The notes under the pieces were generated by a model that was not told the DNA's origin, ran no database searches, and saw only the letters and a list, made by a program, of their open reading frames with translations. A DNA stretch of 57,031 bases from Lachnospiraceae bacterium UBA3641 (GTDB taxonomy: Bacteria > Bacillota > Clostridia > Lachnospirales > Lachnospiraceae): the NCBI GenBank assembly GCA_002373875.1, contig DFKQ01000028.1:1-57031 (forward strand). The letters run 5' to 3'. The first letter of the stretch is position 1. Each line of letters starts with the position of its first letter. A program made the position numbers and the translations under genes. Shown piece after piece: positions 41,775 through 51,044 of this stretch.

Positions 41775-43227
41775 TTCCCTTAATTTTGTTATTTTTTTTC
41801 CGATCGTACTGATGATCTATTGGCTGGTTCCTGACAGGTTTCGCCGTATATGGCTCCTCATGGCCAGCTGGTTTTTCTGTGCATGTTTTGATCCGAGGTG
41901 TCTTGTCGTACTTCTTTGTGTGACGCTTGTAACATATGCCGGAGGGCTTTTGTCTGGCGGAAACAGAAGGTGCAGGGCGGTGTTTGTATGTACGGTCATA
42001 CTATGTCTGCTGCCGCTGGTTTTTTTTAAACATCTCGGATTCATTGTAAATAATATTAATGCGATTCTGATAAAGACAAATAAATCCCTTTCATTGCCGG
42101 CATTTTCAATCTTTATACCGGCCGGCATATCCTTTTATACATTTAAGGGACTGGGCTATGTTGCAGATGTGTACAGGGGGAAGGAAAAAGTGGAGAGAAA
42201 TATCATAGATCACGCTCTTTTCATGGCCTTCTTTCCGCAGCTTGTGGCAGGCCCCGTTGACAGATCTTCTTCATTGCTGAGACAGATAAAGGAAAATCAG
42301 AGGTTTAACGGGAACGATTTTAAAACAGGAGGGCTTCTGATGCTTTTCGGATACTTTGAGAAGCTTATGGTTGCCGACAGGATCTCAATAATAGTAGACA
42401 GTGTATATGATAATTATAAGGCCTATTCGGGTGCGGCTATTGCTTTGGCGACTTTTTGTTACGGTATCCAGATTTATACCGATTTTGCGGGATATTCTTA
42501 CCTGTCGATAGGTGCGGCAAGGATGTTGGGGTTTAAGGTTGCGGATAATTTCAAGCAACCCTATCTGGCCACGGGCATCAGGGATTTTTGGAAAAGATGG
42601 CACATAAGCACGTCATCATGGTTTCGCGATTATGTGTATATCCCTCTTGGAGGGAACCGTAAAGGCAGGTACAGGAAGTTTGTAAACAATATGATAACCT
42701 TTATTTTAAGCGGTCTGTGGCATGGCAGTGCATGGAATTTCGTAGTATGGGGCGGCATTCATGGTCTTTACAACGTGGCGGCCGGGTTGACTTTGGATTG
42801 CCGAAGGAAATTGAGTAAAAGGCTGGGAATGAAGGAGGATACCTTTGGAAGGAAATTCTTCAGGGTTGTCGTAACTTTTTTGATCGTTGATTATGCTTGG
42901 ATGTTTTTCAGGGCGGGAAGCCTGTTGAATGCTGTAAGTATGACGGGACAGATCCTCAGGGACTTCAGGCTATATACCTTATCTGCAGAGCTTATAAAAG
43001 ATATGGGGATTACGGGGGCAGCTCTGAACAGTATGATCCTGTCGATTATGTGTATCTTTTTTATTGATATACTGCACGAAAGGGAATTCTCGATAACAAA
43101 GTGGCTTGATGAACAGGGGATAGTGTTCAGATGGCTGTGCTACATGGCAGCACTGTTTATTGTTCTTCTTGGCGCTGTGCAGAACCTCGGACATAGTTCC
43201 AATACTTTTATTTATTTTAATTTTTAG
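41764..43227 (+). CDS. MBOAT-family O-acyltransferase (AlgI/PatA-like)
   Basis: Start at ATG 41764, overlapping the HAD gene. The 487-residue protein has about ten transmembrane segments. It starts MLFNSLNFVIFFPIVLMIYW, and carries the MBOAT core: FWKRWHISTSSWFRDYVYIP with GGNRKG, and the catalytic His in LSGLWHGSAWNFVVWGGIHG. Such enzymes move acyl groups across the membrane onto alginate, peptidoglycan or teichoic acids. The next gene encodes an SGNH protein with a matching role, a standard two-gene arrangement for extracellular acylation. Confidence 0.93.
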   Translation: MLFNSLNFVIFFPIVLMIYWLVPDRFRRIWLLMASWFFCACFDPRCLVVLLCVTLVTYAGGLLSGGNRRCRAVFVCTVILCLLPLVFFKHLGFIVNNINAILIKTNKSLSLPAFSIFIPAGISFYTFKGLGYVADVYRGKEKVERNIIDHALFMAFFPQLVAGPVDRSSSLLRQIKENQRFNGNDFKTGGLLMLFGYFEKLMVADRISIIVDSVYDNYKAYSGAAIALATFCYGIQIYTDFAGYSYLSIGAARMLGFKVADNFKQPYLATGIRDFWKRWHISTSSWFRDYVYIPLGGNRKGRYRKFVNNMITFILSGLWHGSAWNFVVWGGIHGLYNVAAGLTLDCRRKLSKRLGMKEDTFGRKFFRVVVTFLIVDYAWMFFRAGSLLNAVSMTGQILRDFRLYTLSAELIKDMGITGAALNSMILSIMCIFFIDILHEREFSITKWLDEQGIVFRWLCYMAALFIVLLGAVQNLGHSSNTFIYFNF

Positions 43228-43255
43228 CTGTTTATAAAATAAAGAGGAGCGTCAT

Positions 43256-44206
43256 ATGCGATTCCCTGCAAAAATCATTACCTTTATGTTCATAACGGTG
43301 ATCCTGCTGACAGGCTTCGAGATCCTGTCCTATGATGAGAACTATTCAATGCCCATAGCCAGACTTACCTGCTCGGATACATTCCTTACACATATGGATG
43401 GTCCGGACTGGATAGTTCCGTTAATAGAGAAGGTACAGAAAAAGGATCATTCGCGCATACTGCTGCTTGGGGACAGTGTCGGCAGACAGATGTTTATTGA
43501 TCTTGCAGATATAAATAAGGATGTATGCGTGGCAACGGCTATAGCTCCTTTTACCATGTGTGGACAGTATATCCTCACAAGACTTTATCTGGATAATCAT
43601 CCCAAGGCAACGGATGTTTATCTGGTAATGGTTCCGATGGATGATGTGAGTACAGATTTCAATATTGAGTATGCATATCAGTATGTTGTAATGCCGCTTG
43701 TTGAAACGGATAAACTCGATATGCTCGATGATAGAACGATCGACGAGCTTGAGTATATTTTCGGAAGTTTTTTCATGAAGGAGAATGTGGTAAGTAAGAT
43801 TGATGCTTCGGGTCTTAACCGAAAGTTATATCTTAATTATATTAAAGATTATGCAGCCAATGACTATCCGCATACTTTGGAAGAGTCGGTTTATGTTTCA
43901 TATCTTAAGAAAACGGCGGACTTGTGTGCGGAGAGGGGTGTCCGGTTTCATCTGCTTCCGGCACCTCTACCGGACATGGATGTGTATCACGAAATAGTTA
44001 CGGAAAAGGCACCGGTTTATTTTGGTCAAACGGGTCTTGATGACCTGTTTCCGGATTATCTTGAACATGTACGTTATTATCCGGAGGAAATGTTTCCGGA
44101 TGGAGTACATTTTGGCGGTATATATGAAAGTCAGGATAATTACAATAAGGTGATCAGAGAAATGTACGGATACAGCGGTTTACTTGAAAATCTTGTGCTG
44201 GAATAA
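43256..44206 (+). CDS. SGNH-type acyltransferase partner of the MBOAT protein
   Basis: A 316-residue protein preceded by AAAGAGGAG. An N-terminal transmembrane helix (about 7-24) anchors it; the outside domain has block I LLLGDSVGRQ, with the Ser nucleophile, and a C-terminal D-x-x-H (FPDGVHFGG). AlgJ, DltD and PatB-like proteins of this build take the acyl group brought by the MBOAT protein and pass it to the glycan. Here the group and acceptor are unknown. The gene closes the operon; glnN starts 74 bp on, with its own promoter. Confidence 0.8.
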   Translation: MRFPAKIITFMFITVILLTGFEILSYDENYSMPIARLTCSDTFLTHMDGPDWIVPLIEKVQKKDHSRILLLGDSVGRQMFIDLADINKDVCVATAIAPFTMCGQYILTRLYLDNHPKATDVYLVMVPMDDVSTDFNIEYAYQYVVMPLVETDKLDMLDDRTIDELEYIFGSFFMKENVVSKIDASGLNRKLYLNYIKDYAANDYPHTLEESVYVSYLKKTADLCAERGVRFHLLPAPLPDMDVYHEIVTEKAPVYFGQTGLDDLFPDYLEHVRYYPEEMFPDGVHFGGIYESQDNYNKVIREMYGYSGLLENLVLE

Positions 44207-44212
44207 ACAATC

Positions 44213-44241
44213 TTGTTGATTTGCAGCCTGTATGCTATATT
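44213..44241 (+). promoter_or_regulatory. Promoter of glnN
   Basis: TTGTTG (44213-44218), 17-bp spacer ending in TGC, TATATT (44236-44241), i.e. an extended -10. The start at 44280 has AAGGAG at good distance. Confidence 0.6.
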
Positions 44242-44279
44242 TATTAATTGATCAGATAAGATCGTAAGGAGATTGAAGG

Positions 44280-46373
44280 ATGAGAAGTAACGTACCCGAG
44301 ATATTCGGAAGCATGGTTTTTAATGACGCGATAATGAGGGATAAACTCCCCAAGGACATTTACAGGTCCCTTAAAAAGACGATCGAGGCGGGAAGGGACC
44401 TGGATATTTCTATAGCCAATGTGGTAGCGATAGCCATGAAGGACTGGGCTATAGAAAAGGGGGCGACCCACTATACCCATTGGTTCCAGCCTCTTACCGG
44501 TATTACTGCCGAGAAGCATGATTCCTTTATATCACCCCAGAGCGACGGGCGTGTCATCATGGAATTCTCAGGCAAGGAGCTTATAAAGGGTGAGCCTGAT
44601 GCATCAAGCTTCCCGTCGGGAGGACTTCGCGCAACATTTGAAGCCCGCGGATATACGGCATGGGATCCCACATCCTATGCTTTCGTTAAGGACGGTGTTC
44701 TGTGTATACCCACAGCCTTCTGTTCATACGGGGGCGAGGCACTGGATAAGAAGACACCCCTTCTTCGTTCGATGGAGACCCTTAATGAGCAGGCACTTCG
44801 TATATTGAGGTTATTCGGTAACACATCCGTCAGAAGGGTGACTACGACGGTAGGACCCGAGCAGGAGTACTTCCTTGTTGACCGTGATGTATATAACAAA
44901 CGTAAGGATCTTATCTATTGCGGAAGGACCCTGTTCGGTGCCATGGCGCCCAAGGGACAGGAGATGGATGATCATTATTTTGGAGCTATCCTGCGCCGGG
45001 TTCAGGCCTACATGGAGGATCTCAATGAGGAGCTGTGGAAGCTCGGGATCCTGAGTAAGACCGAGCATAATGAGGTGGCACCTGCCCAGCATGAGATGGC
45101 ACCCATTTTTGATACGGCCAACATCTCCATAGACCACAATCAGGTTACCATGGAGATCATGAAGAATGTTGCCAAAAAGCATAACATGATCTGTCTGCTC
45201 CATGAGAAGCCCTTCGCAGGGGTTAACGGATCAGGTAAGCATAACAACTGGTCCATGGTAACGGATGATGGCGTGAACCTTCTTGAGCCCGGTAAGTCTC
45301 CTCATGAGAATGCCCAGTTCCTGCTCTTTTTAACAGCCATAATAAAGGCAATAGATGAGTATCAGGATCTTATGCGTGTATCCATTGCTTCCGCAGGTAA
45401 CGATCATCGTCTGGGAGCCTCAGAGGCACCGCCTGCTATCATGTCGATCTTCCTGGGAGACGATCTTGAGGAGATACTTGAATGCATAGAGAAGGGAACC
45501 TCTTATAAGAATCAGGGGGCAGGCAGGATGGAGATAGGAGTTCATGTCCTTCCCAGCTTCCCCAAGGATACAACAGACCGCAACCGTACATCTCCGTTTG
45601 CCTTTACGGGTAATAAGTTCGAGTTCCGTTCCTGCGGTTCATCAATGTCCGTATCGGGACCCAATACGATACTTAATACAATAGTTGCCGAGGAACTGAG
45701 GCTCTTTGCCGATGAGCTTGAAGGGGCGGATGACTTTACCGATGCACTTAACGATCTGATCAAGCGTACAATACAGCAGCATAAGAGGATAATATTCAAC
45801 GGTGACGGATATTCGGAAGAATGGAAGAAGGAAGCGAAGAAGCGGGGCCTCTTAAATCTTCCCACGACAGTTGATGCAATGCCCACTGTCCTTCTTAAGA
45901 AAAATATCGACCTTTTTGAGAGACATGGTATCTATACTGAGGCGGAAGTCCGTTCAAGGTATGAGATAAATCTTGATGTTTACAGCAAGACAATAAATAT
46001 CGAAGCCCAGACAATGATCGAAATGGCGCTTCGGCAGATACTTCCTTCGGTCAACAGATACGTCAAACAGCTTGCCGAAGCCATGAGCCTTAAGGGTATG
46101 ATAGATCCCCTCTTTAAAAACGGGATGGAGAGGGACCTTATAAAGAAGCTGTCCGTACTTGAGGATAAGGCCTATGCCCAGGCTAATGACCTGAAGAAGC
46201 TGCTTGATAAGGCTCCTTCATATGACAGTAATCTTGAATGCGCAACCTACTATAAGGATAAGATCATTCCCGCAATGGACAAGCTAAGGAGCTTCTGCGA
46301 CGAGATGGAAGTGAACACGGCAAGCGAGCTTTGGCCCTTCCCCACATACGGAGACCTGCTGTTCTCTGTGTAG
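44280..46373 (+). CDS. glnN: Type III glutamine synthetase
   Basis: A 697-residue enzyme that makes glutamine from glutamate, ammonia and ATP in the cytoplasm. GSIII-specific features are the N-terminal VPEIFGSMVFNDAIMRDKLP, the early MKDWAIEKGATHYTHWFQPL, TVGPEQEYFLVDRDVY (metal-binding Glu), HNEVAPAQHEMAPIFDTANI, NGSGKHNNWSM (the loop region) and NRTSPFAFTG. Length is normal for GSIII and clearly above type I (about 450). It stands as a single gene with its own promoter and terminator; no nitrogen-regulator gene is near. GSIII is common in Bacteroidetes, Butyrivibrio and other Firmicutes. Confidence 0.97.
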   Translation: MRSNVPEIFGSMVFNDAIMRDKLPKDIYRSLKKTIEAGRDLDISIANVVAIAMKDWAIEKGATHYTHWFQPLTGITAEKHDSFISPQSDGRVIMEFSGKELIKGEPDASSFPSGGLRATFEARGYTAWDPTSYAFVKDGVLCIPTAFCSYGGEALDKKTPLLRSMETLNEQALRILRLFGNTSVRRVTTTVGPEQEYFLVDRDVYNKRKDLIYCGRTLFGAMAPKGQEMDDHYFGAILRRVQAYMEDLNEELWKLGILSKTEHNEVAPAQHEMAPIFDTANISIDHNQVTMEIMKNVAKKHNMICLLHEKPFAGVNGSGKHNNWSMVTDDGVNLLEPGKSPHENAQFLLFLTAIIKAIDEYQDLMRVSIASAGNDHRLGASEAPPAIMSIFLGDDLEEILECIEKGTSYKNQGAGRMEIGVHVLPSFPKDTTDRNRTSPFAFTGNKFEFRSCGSSMSVSGPNTILNTIVAEELRLFADELEGADDFTDALNDLIKRTIQQHKRIIFNGDGYSEEWKKEAKKRGLLNLPTTVDAMPTVLLKKNIDLFERHGIYTEAEVRSRYEINLDVYSKTINIEAQTMIEMALRQILPSVNRYVKQLAEAMSLKGMIDPLFKNGMERDLIKKLSVLEDKAYAQANDLKKLLDKAPSYDSNLECATYYKDKIIPAMDKLRSFCDEMEVNTASELWPFPTYGDLLFSV

Positions 46374-46386
46374 ATTTATGAGGTTT

Positions 46387-46413
46387 TCAGGGAGATACTG
46401 CGTGTCTCCCTGA
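46387..46413 (+). terminator. Terminator of glnN
   Basis: TCAGGGAGA (46387-46395) with TCTCCCTGA (46405-46413), 9-nt loop, followed by TTTTATGTTTTTT. It lies 14 bp after the glnN stop. Confidence 0.88.
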
Positions 46414-46446
46414 TTTTATGTTTTTTAAAGAGATGAAGGATTACAT

Positions 46447-49400
46447 ATGGCACTTCAGTTATACTTAGGCTGCGCCGGCAGTGGGAAATCACACAGATTA
46501 TATGAACATATCATAGAGGAATCACTTAAGCATCCTGAGCTTAATTATTATATTCTCGTTCCCGAACAGTATAACCTCTCAACCCAGCAGAAGCTGCTTT
46601 CCATGCACCCTAAGAAAGGAATACTGAATATTGACGTACTAAGCTTTACCCGCCTTGCCCATCGTGTATTTGAGGAGGTGGGTTATTCCCATGCCAGGGG
46701 AACAACAATAGATGATATAGGCAAGAACCTGATCCTTCGGCATATGGCCGGCAGGAATGAGGATAAGCTTACGGCCCTTAAGGGGTCCTTTGACAAGCTT
46801 GGCTACATAAGTGAGGTAAAGTCAGTCATATCCGAGTTCATGCAGTACGGTATCGGCGATAAGGAGCTTCAATACCTTATAGATAAGAGCAGGTCAAGAG
46901 GGATACTAAGTCAAAAGCTGACCGATATCAGGCTTCTCTATAATGAATTCCTTAATTTTATAAATGAAAAATATATCACGACGGAAGAAATACTCATGAA
47001 GGTACGTGATGAGGTACCCCGTTCCGTGAAGCTTAAAAAGACAGTTATCGTCCTTGACGGTTATACGGGTTTTACCCCTGTCCAGAGAGGGCTTATAGAA
47101 GCTCTGCTCAGTAACTGCGCTGATGTGTATATCACCCTTTTAAAAGACAGGGAGGGTGATAGCGTGGATGAGCAGGATATCTTTTTTATGAGCAGCAAGA
47201 CCCGGGCTGCCCTTGAGAAGATATGTAAGGAAAACAAAATAGCAAGAAAAGATGATGTGATCATCAGGGATGAGATACCTGCAAGATTTATGTATGATCC
47301 GGACGGCAATATCATCCCGACAGACAGGAGAAGGCACGAGCTCATTCATCTTGAGAGGAACCTGTTCAGAGGGAAGGAAGAAAGCTACATCCCTGACGGT
47401 CAGAATGACATAAGAAACCGGAATGATGGTTCCATACATATATTTATGGGGACTGACCCTTACGAGGAAGCTATCGAGGCTGCCGTAAGGATCGAGAGGC
47501 TTATAAGAGAGGAAGGCTACCATTACAAGGATATTGCGGTTGTTACGGGTGATCTTGAAACCTATAAAAACACCTGTGCCGGGGCTTTTGACATCTATGA
47601 TATTCCTTATTTTGTGGATAAGACTGCTCCCGTTATGCTCAATCCCATGATCGAATATATCCGTGCCCTTTTTGATATAATAACGACCGACTATTCATAT
47701 GAGGCTGTGTTCCGGTATTTAAGGACCACGATCAGCGGGTACAATCAGCCGGGTATAGATATCCTTGAAAATTATGTTCTTAAATACGGGATCAAAGGCA
47801 GAAGAGCATGGAATGAAAGGTTTGACAAAAAACCCCGGAACATGGAGGATGAAGAGCTTAACGGTATCAATATACTTCGGGAGGATATTGCATCTTCTCT
47901 TAAGGGATTTACTGATGATCTTCTGACCGCCAGGGAAGGTGACCATTATGATGTCAGGGGCGTATCGACTGCCCTCTACCGCTTCCTGAGTACCCATAAA
48001 ATACAGGAGAAGATGGATGCCATGAGGTCATTCTTTGAGACGGAAGGTGACAGGATCAGGGCTATGGAATACGGCAGGATATATGAAGAGGTATGCGATC
48101 TCCTTAACAAGATGGTCCTCCTTCTTCCGGGAGAGAGGATCACGCTTAAGGAATATGCTTCTTTACTGGATGCGGGTTTTGCGGAGATAAGGACAGGAAT
48201 CCTGCCGGGAACAGATGATTACGTACAGATAGGAGATATTACAAGGACAAGATTAAGGGATATAAAGGCTCTTTTCTTCATGGGAGTAAATGACGGTATC
48301 ATTCCTATGCGGGGAGGCGGCGGGATAATCTCGGACATGGACAGGGAGTTTTTAACAGACTCCGAAACAATGTCGGTGGAGTTAGCCCCCACCGAGCGGA
48401 TGAAGGCATACGAACAGCGGCTCTACCTCTATATGCTTACAAGTAAACCCGGGGAACATCTGTATATTTCATATTCCGGGCTGGATACTGAGGGGAATTC
48501 ATTAAACCCGTCGTATTTTGTGAAAACAATATACAGGATGTTTCCGTATATTAAGACCGGGCAGCCGGATGAGCGGGCGGCAAACAGGGTCTACGGGTAC
48601 GGGTCGGCCTTAAGCTTTCTGGCAGGTAAGACTCAGGATATGCTGAAGGGGCAGGCGGATGACAGGGCCTTTGACGGGTATCTTAAAATGCTGGATGATT
48701 GCCTGGGTGATGGGGATTCCCGGATAAGGATAGGATCGTTCATGAAGGGAGGCCTTGCAGGGAGAGCGGTCACGGGTAACGACAGGATAAGCAGGGCGGT
48801 TGCCGGAGCCCTGTACGGGGGGAACCTGAAGTGTTCTATAACCAGACTTGAAACATATGCCGCATGTGCCTATGCGCATTTTATGAAATACGGGCTTTCC
48901 CTGAAGGAAAGGGAATTGTTCTCCTTTGAAGCAAATGACATGGGATCTGTTTTTCATGATTCGCTTAAGGAATATGCCTCTATCCTTAAGGAGAGAAAAT
49001 TAAGCTGGACTGAAGTTGATGAGAAAACGGCGGGAGCCGTCATTGATGAAGCCATGGAACGGGCTATTGCAGAAGGAGATTACGGTTCGGTATATTCATC
49101 CTTCAGGACAAGGTATTCCGTAAACAGGATCAGGCGGATCATGTTAAGGACCGTGAACGTTCTTACCGATCATCTTAAGAAGGGGAGCTTTACTCCCGAC
49201 GATCATGAATTTGAGTTTTCCATGGGAGATGAGCTAAGGCTTATGGGGCGTGTCGACAGAATGGATATATGCACTGAAGATGACAAAACCTATGTTAAGA
49301 TAATCGACTATAAATCAGGCAGCAGGAACTTCGATCTGATCTCCGTCTACGCCGGGTTAGATCTGCAGCTGGTCGTCTACCTTAATGCCGGAATTGAGCT

Positions 49401-49977
49401 TATCTCGCAGCGAATTAAGGGTAACAGGGTCATACCTGCGGGTATTTTCTATTACCATATCGATGATCCCGTGATAAGAGATGAGGAATATGGTCAGAAC
49501 CCTGAGGATACCAATGACATCAATGAAAAAATCCTTGAAGAGTACAGGATGTCGGGTTTGGTCAATTCGGATGAAAGGGTATACCGGCTTATGGATAATG
49601 ATTTTTCGAATAAGTCAAGGATAATACCGGTCTCCATTAAAAAGGACGGCAGTTTGGGGGCGGGCAGCAGCGTTGCCAGCGAAGAGGAATTCGGGATCAT
49701 CCTGAATTATGTAAACCAAAAAGTCAGGCAGACCGGAAGGGATATACTTGATGGAAACATTAAGGCGCTGCCCTGCAAAACCTCAAGGAGCGGTTCTCTG
49801 CCATGCGATTACTGTGACTATGGGGATGTCTGCGGTTACAGGGGTGAGGGCATATGTATAGGTCCGGATGATATAAGGAATGCGCTGAAGGAAGCAGGTA
49901 ACTCTGACCCGGATCAATGTGATGAGAAAAATGAAGTAATTGAATTGATGAGGTTAAAGACAGAGAATGAGAGATAA
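46447..49977 (+). CDS. addB: AddB, subunit of the AddAB helicase-nuclease
   Basis: A 1176-residue subunit for double-strand break end processing and Chi recognition. It has Walker A LGCAGSGKSHRLYE (8-21), a helicase-like core with inactive-type motifs, and the C-terminal nuclease with VKIIDYKSG (D954, K956) and QLVVYL. Four Cys (C807, then C1120, C1123, C1129 in CDYCDYGDVC) form the iron-sulfur staple that ties the nuclease to the body. Length matches AddB of Bacillus and Clostridium. It starts after AAGGATTACAT and overlaps by 11 bp the start of an acyltransferase gene, not addA. Confidence 0.95.
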   Translation: MALQLYLGCAGSGKSHRLYEHIIEESLKHPELNYYILVPEQYNLSTQQKLLSMHPKKGILNIDVLSFTRLAHRVFEEVGYSHARGTTIDDIGKNLILRHMAGRNEDKLTALKGSFDKLGYISEVKSVISEFMQYGIGDKELQYLIDKSRSRGILSQKLTDIRLLYNEFLNFINEKYITTEEILMKVRDEVPRSVKLKKTVIVLDGYTGFTPVQRGLIEALLSNCADVYITLLKDREGDSVDEQDIFFMSSKTRAALEKICKENKIARKDDVIIRDEIPARFMYDPDGNIIPTDRRRHELIHLERNLFRGKEESYIPDGQNDIRNRNDGSIHIFMGTDPYEEAIEAAVRIERLIREEGYHYKDIAVVTGDLETYKNTCAGAFDIYDIPYFVDKTAPVMLNPMIEYIRALFDIITTDYSYEAVFRYLRTTISGYNQPGIDILENYVLKYGIKGRRAWNERFDKKPRNMEDEELNGINILREDIASSLKGFTDDLLTAREGDHYDVRGVSTALYRFLSTHKIQEKMDAMRSFFETEGDRIRAMEYGRIYEEVCDLLNKMVLLLPGERITLKEYASLLDAGFAEIRTGILPGTDDYVQIGDITRTRLRDIKALFFMGVNDGIIPMRGGGGIISDMDREFLTDSETMSVELAPTERMKAYEQRLYLYMLTSKPGEHLYISYSGLDTEGNSLNPSYFVKTIYRMFPYIKTGQPDERAANRVYGYGSALSFLAGKTQDMLKGQADDRAFDGYLKMLDDCLGDGDSRIRIGSFMKGGLAGRAVTGNDRISRAVAGALYGGNLKCSITRLETYAACAYAHFMKYGLSLKERELFSFEANDMGSVFHDSLKEYASILKERKLSWTEVDEKTAGAVIDEAMERAIAEGDYGSVYSSFRTRYSVNRIRRIMLRTVNVLTDHLKKGSFTPDDHEFEFSMGDELRLMGRVDRMDICTEDDKTYVKIIDYKSGSRNFDLISVYAGLDLQLVVYLNAGIELISQRIKGNRVIPAGIFYYHIDDPVIRDEEYGQNPEDTNDINEKILEEYRMSGLVNSDERVYRLMDNDFSNKSRIIPVSIKKDGSLGAGSSVASEEEFGIILNYVNQKVRQTGRDILDGNIKALPCKTSRSGSLPCDYCDYGDVCGYRGEGICIGPDDIRNALKEAGNSDPDQCDEKNEVIELMRLKTENER

Positions 49978-51037
49978 GAAGCTGTATCTGGAGGTGCTGC
50001 GAATAGCGGCCTTTCTGTTTGTTGTATTCAATCATACGGGAAAATACGGATTTGACCTTTTTACGACCACGGATTCCCAGGCCTTAAGAGAGGTTGGTAT
50101 AATGTTGTCTAATCTCGTAAAGTGCGGCGTTCCGATATTTCTTATGATATCGGGAGCCCTGCTTATCCCCCTGAAGGAGAGTATAGGGATGCTGTATAAA
50201 AAGCGTGTGCTTAAAATGGCAGTTGTCCTTGCGGTAATATCTTTCATCTATTATATACGCTTGTATATAAAACATCCGGAATACGGTTTTTCCCCCAAAT
50301 TTTTCATACAGACAGTATACACGCAGCCCTTTGTGACACCTTTATGGTTCATATATATTTATATCGCTTTTCTGATAATGCTGCCCCTCATTCGCAGGAT
50401 GGCTTTGGGAATGAGCGGACCGGAGTTCTTATATATAATACTTGCGGGAATTTTGTTTACTTATCTGCCGCCTGTTCTTGATCCTTATATGGGAGGCGGC
50501 CTGTATCTGAACATTCCGGTTTTGGCATCGGGTTTCTTCTATCCTCTTATCGGTTACTATCTGGATTCGGTATTCGATCCCGTGAAGCTTATATCGGGAA
50601 CCGGGAAGATAGTTCCCATGATCACGGGGAAATTTACGTTGGGTATGGTGATCGTGCTTCTTTTGAATGCAATGCTATGCCTGTATATAACCGTTGATGT
50701 ATACTTACGAACGGGCGGATGGAGCTATGACGGGATCGAAGCCTTTATCATGCTTCCGTCCATGTGTATTTTCTATCTGGCAAAATCACTTGTCGGGGAG
50801 GGACGAAGGGGAACAAGGGCCTGCAAAACCATCACATATGTGGGGAGCTGTATCTTTACAGTATATCTTTTTGAAGAAATGATACGTGAAGATATTGCCA
50901 TGAACATATACAGGATGTGGAGCGGATCCTGTCCGGAATTGATCCTCTTTATTCCGTACGCGGTGACGGTTTTTGCAGTGGGGATAATGATCGCCACGGT
51001 TCTTAAAAAGATACCGGGTGTTAAGAAATATATATAG
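49967..51037 (+). CDS. Acyltransferase-3 family protein between addB and addA
   Basis: A 356-residue protein with about ten transmembrane segments and the family start (KLYLEVLRIAAFLFVVFNHTG, where R and H at 10 and 21 match the conserved pair). It should transfer acyl groups to a surface glycan. Its start overlaps the end of addB and its stop is just 8 bp before the addA start, so it is translated in the same operon. It has no evident link to DNA repair. This placement may be a lineage-specific insertion. Confidence 0.82.
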   Translation: MRDKKLYLEVLRIAAFLFVVFNHTGKYGFDLFTTTDSQALREVGIMLSNLVKCGVPIFLMISGALLIPLKESIGMLYKKRVLKMAVVLAVISFIYYIRLYIKHPEYGFSPKFFIQTVYTQPFVTPLWFIYIYIAFLIMLPLIRRMALGMSGPEFLYIILAGILFTYLPPVLDPYMGGGLYLNIPVLASGFFYPLIGYYLDSVFDPVKLISGTGKIVPMITGKFTLGMVIVLLLNAMLCLYITVDVYLRTGGWSYDGIEAFIMLPSMCIFYLAKSLVGEGRRGTRACKTITYVGSCIFTVYLFEEMIREDIAMNIYRMWSGSCPELILFIPYAVTVFAVGIMIATVLKKIPGVKKYI

Positions 51038-51044
51038 GTTTACC

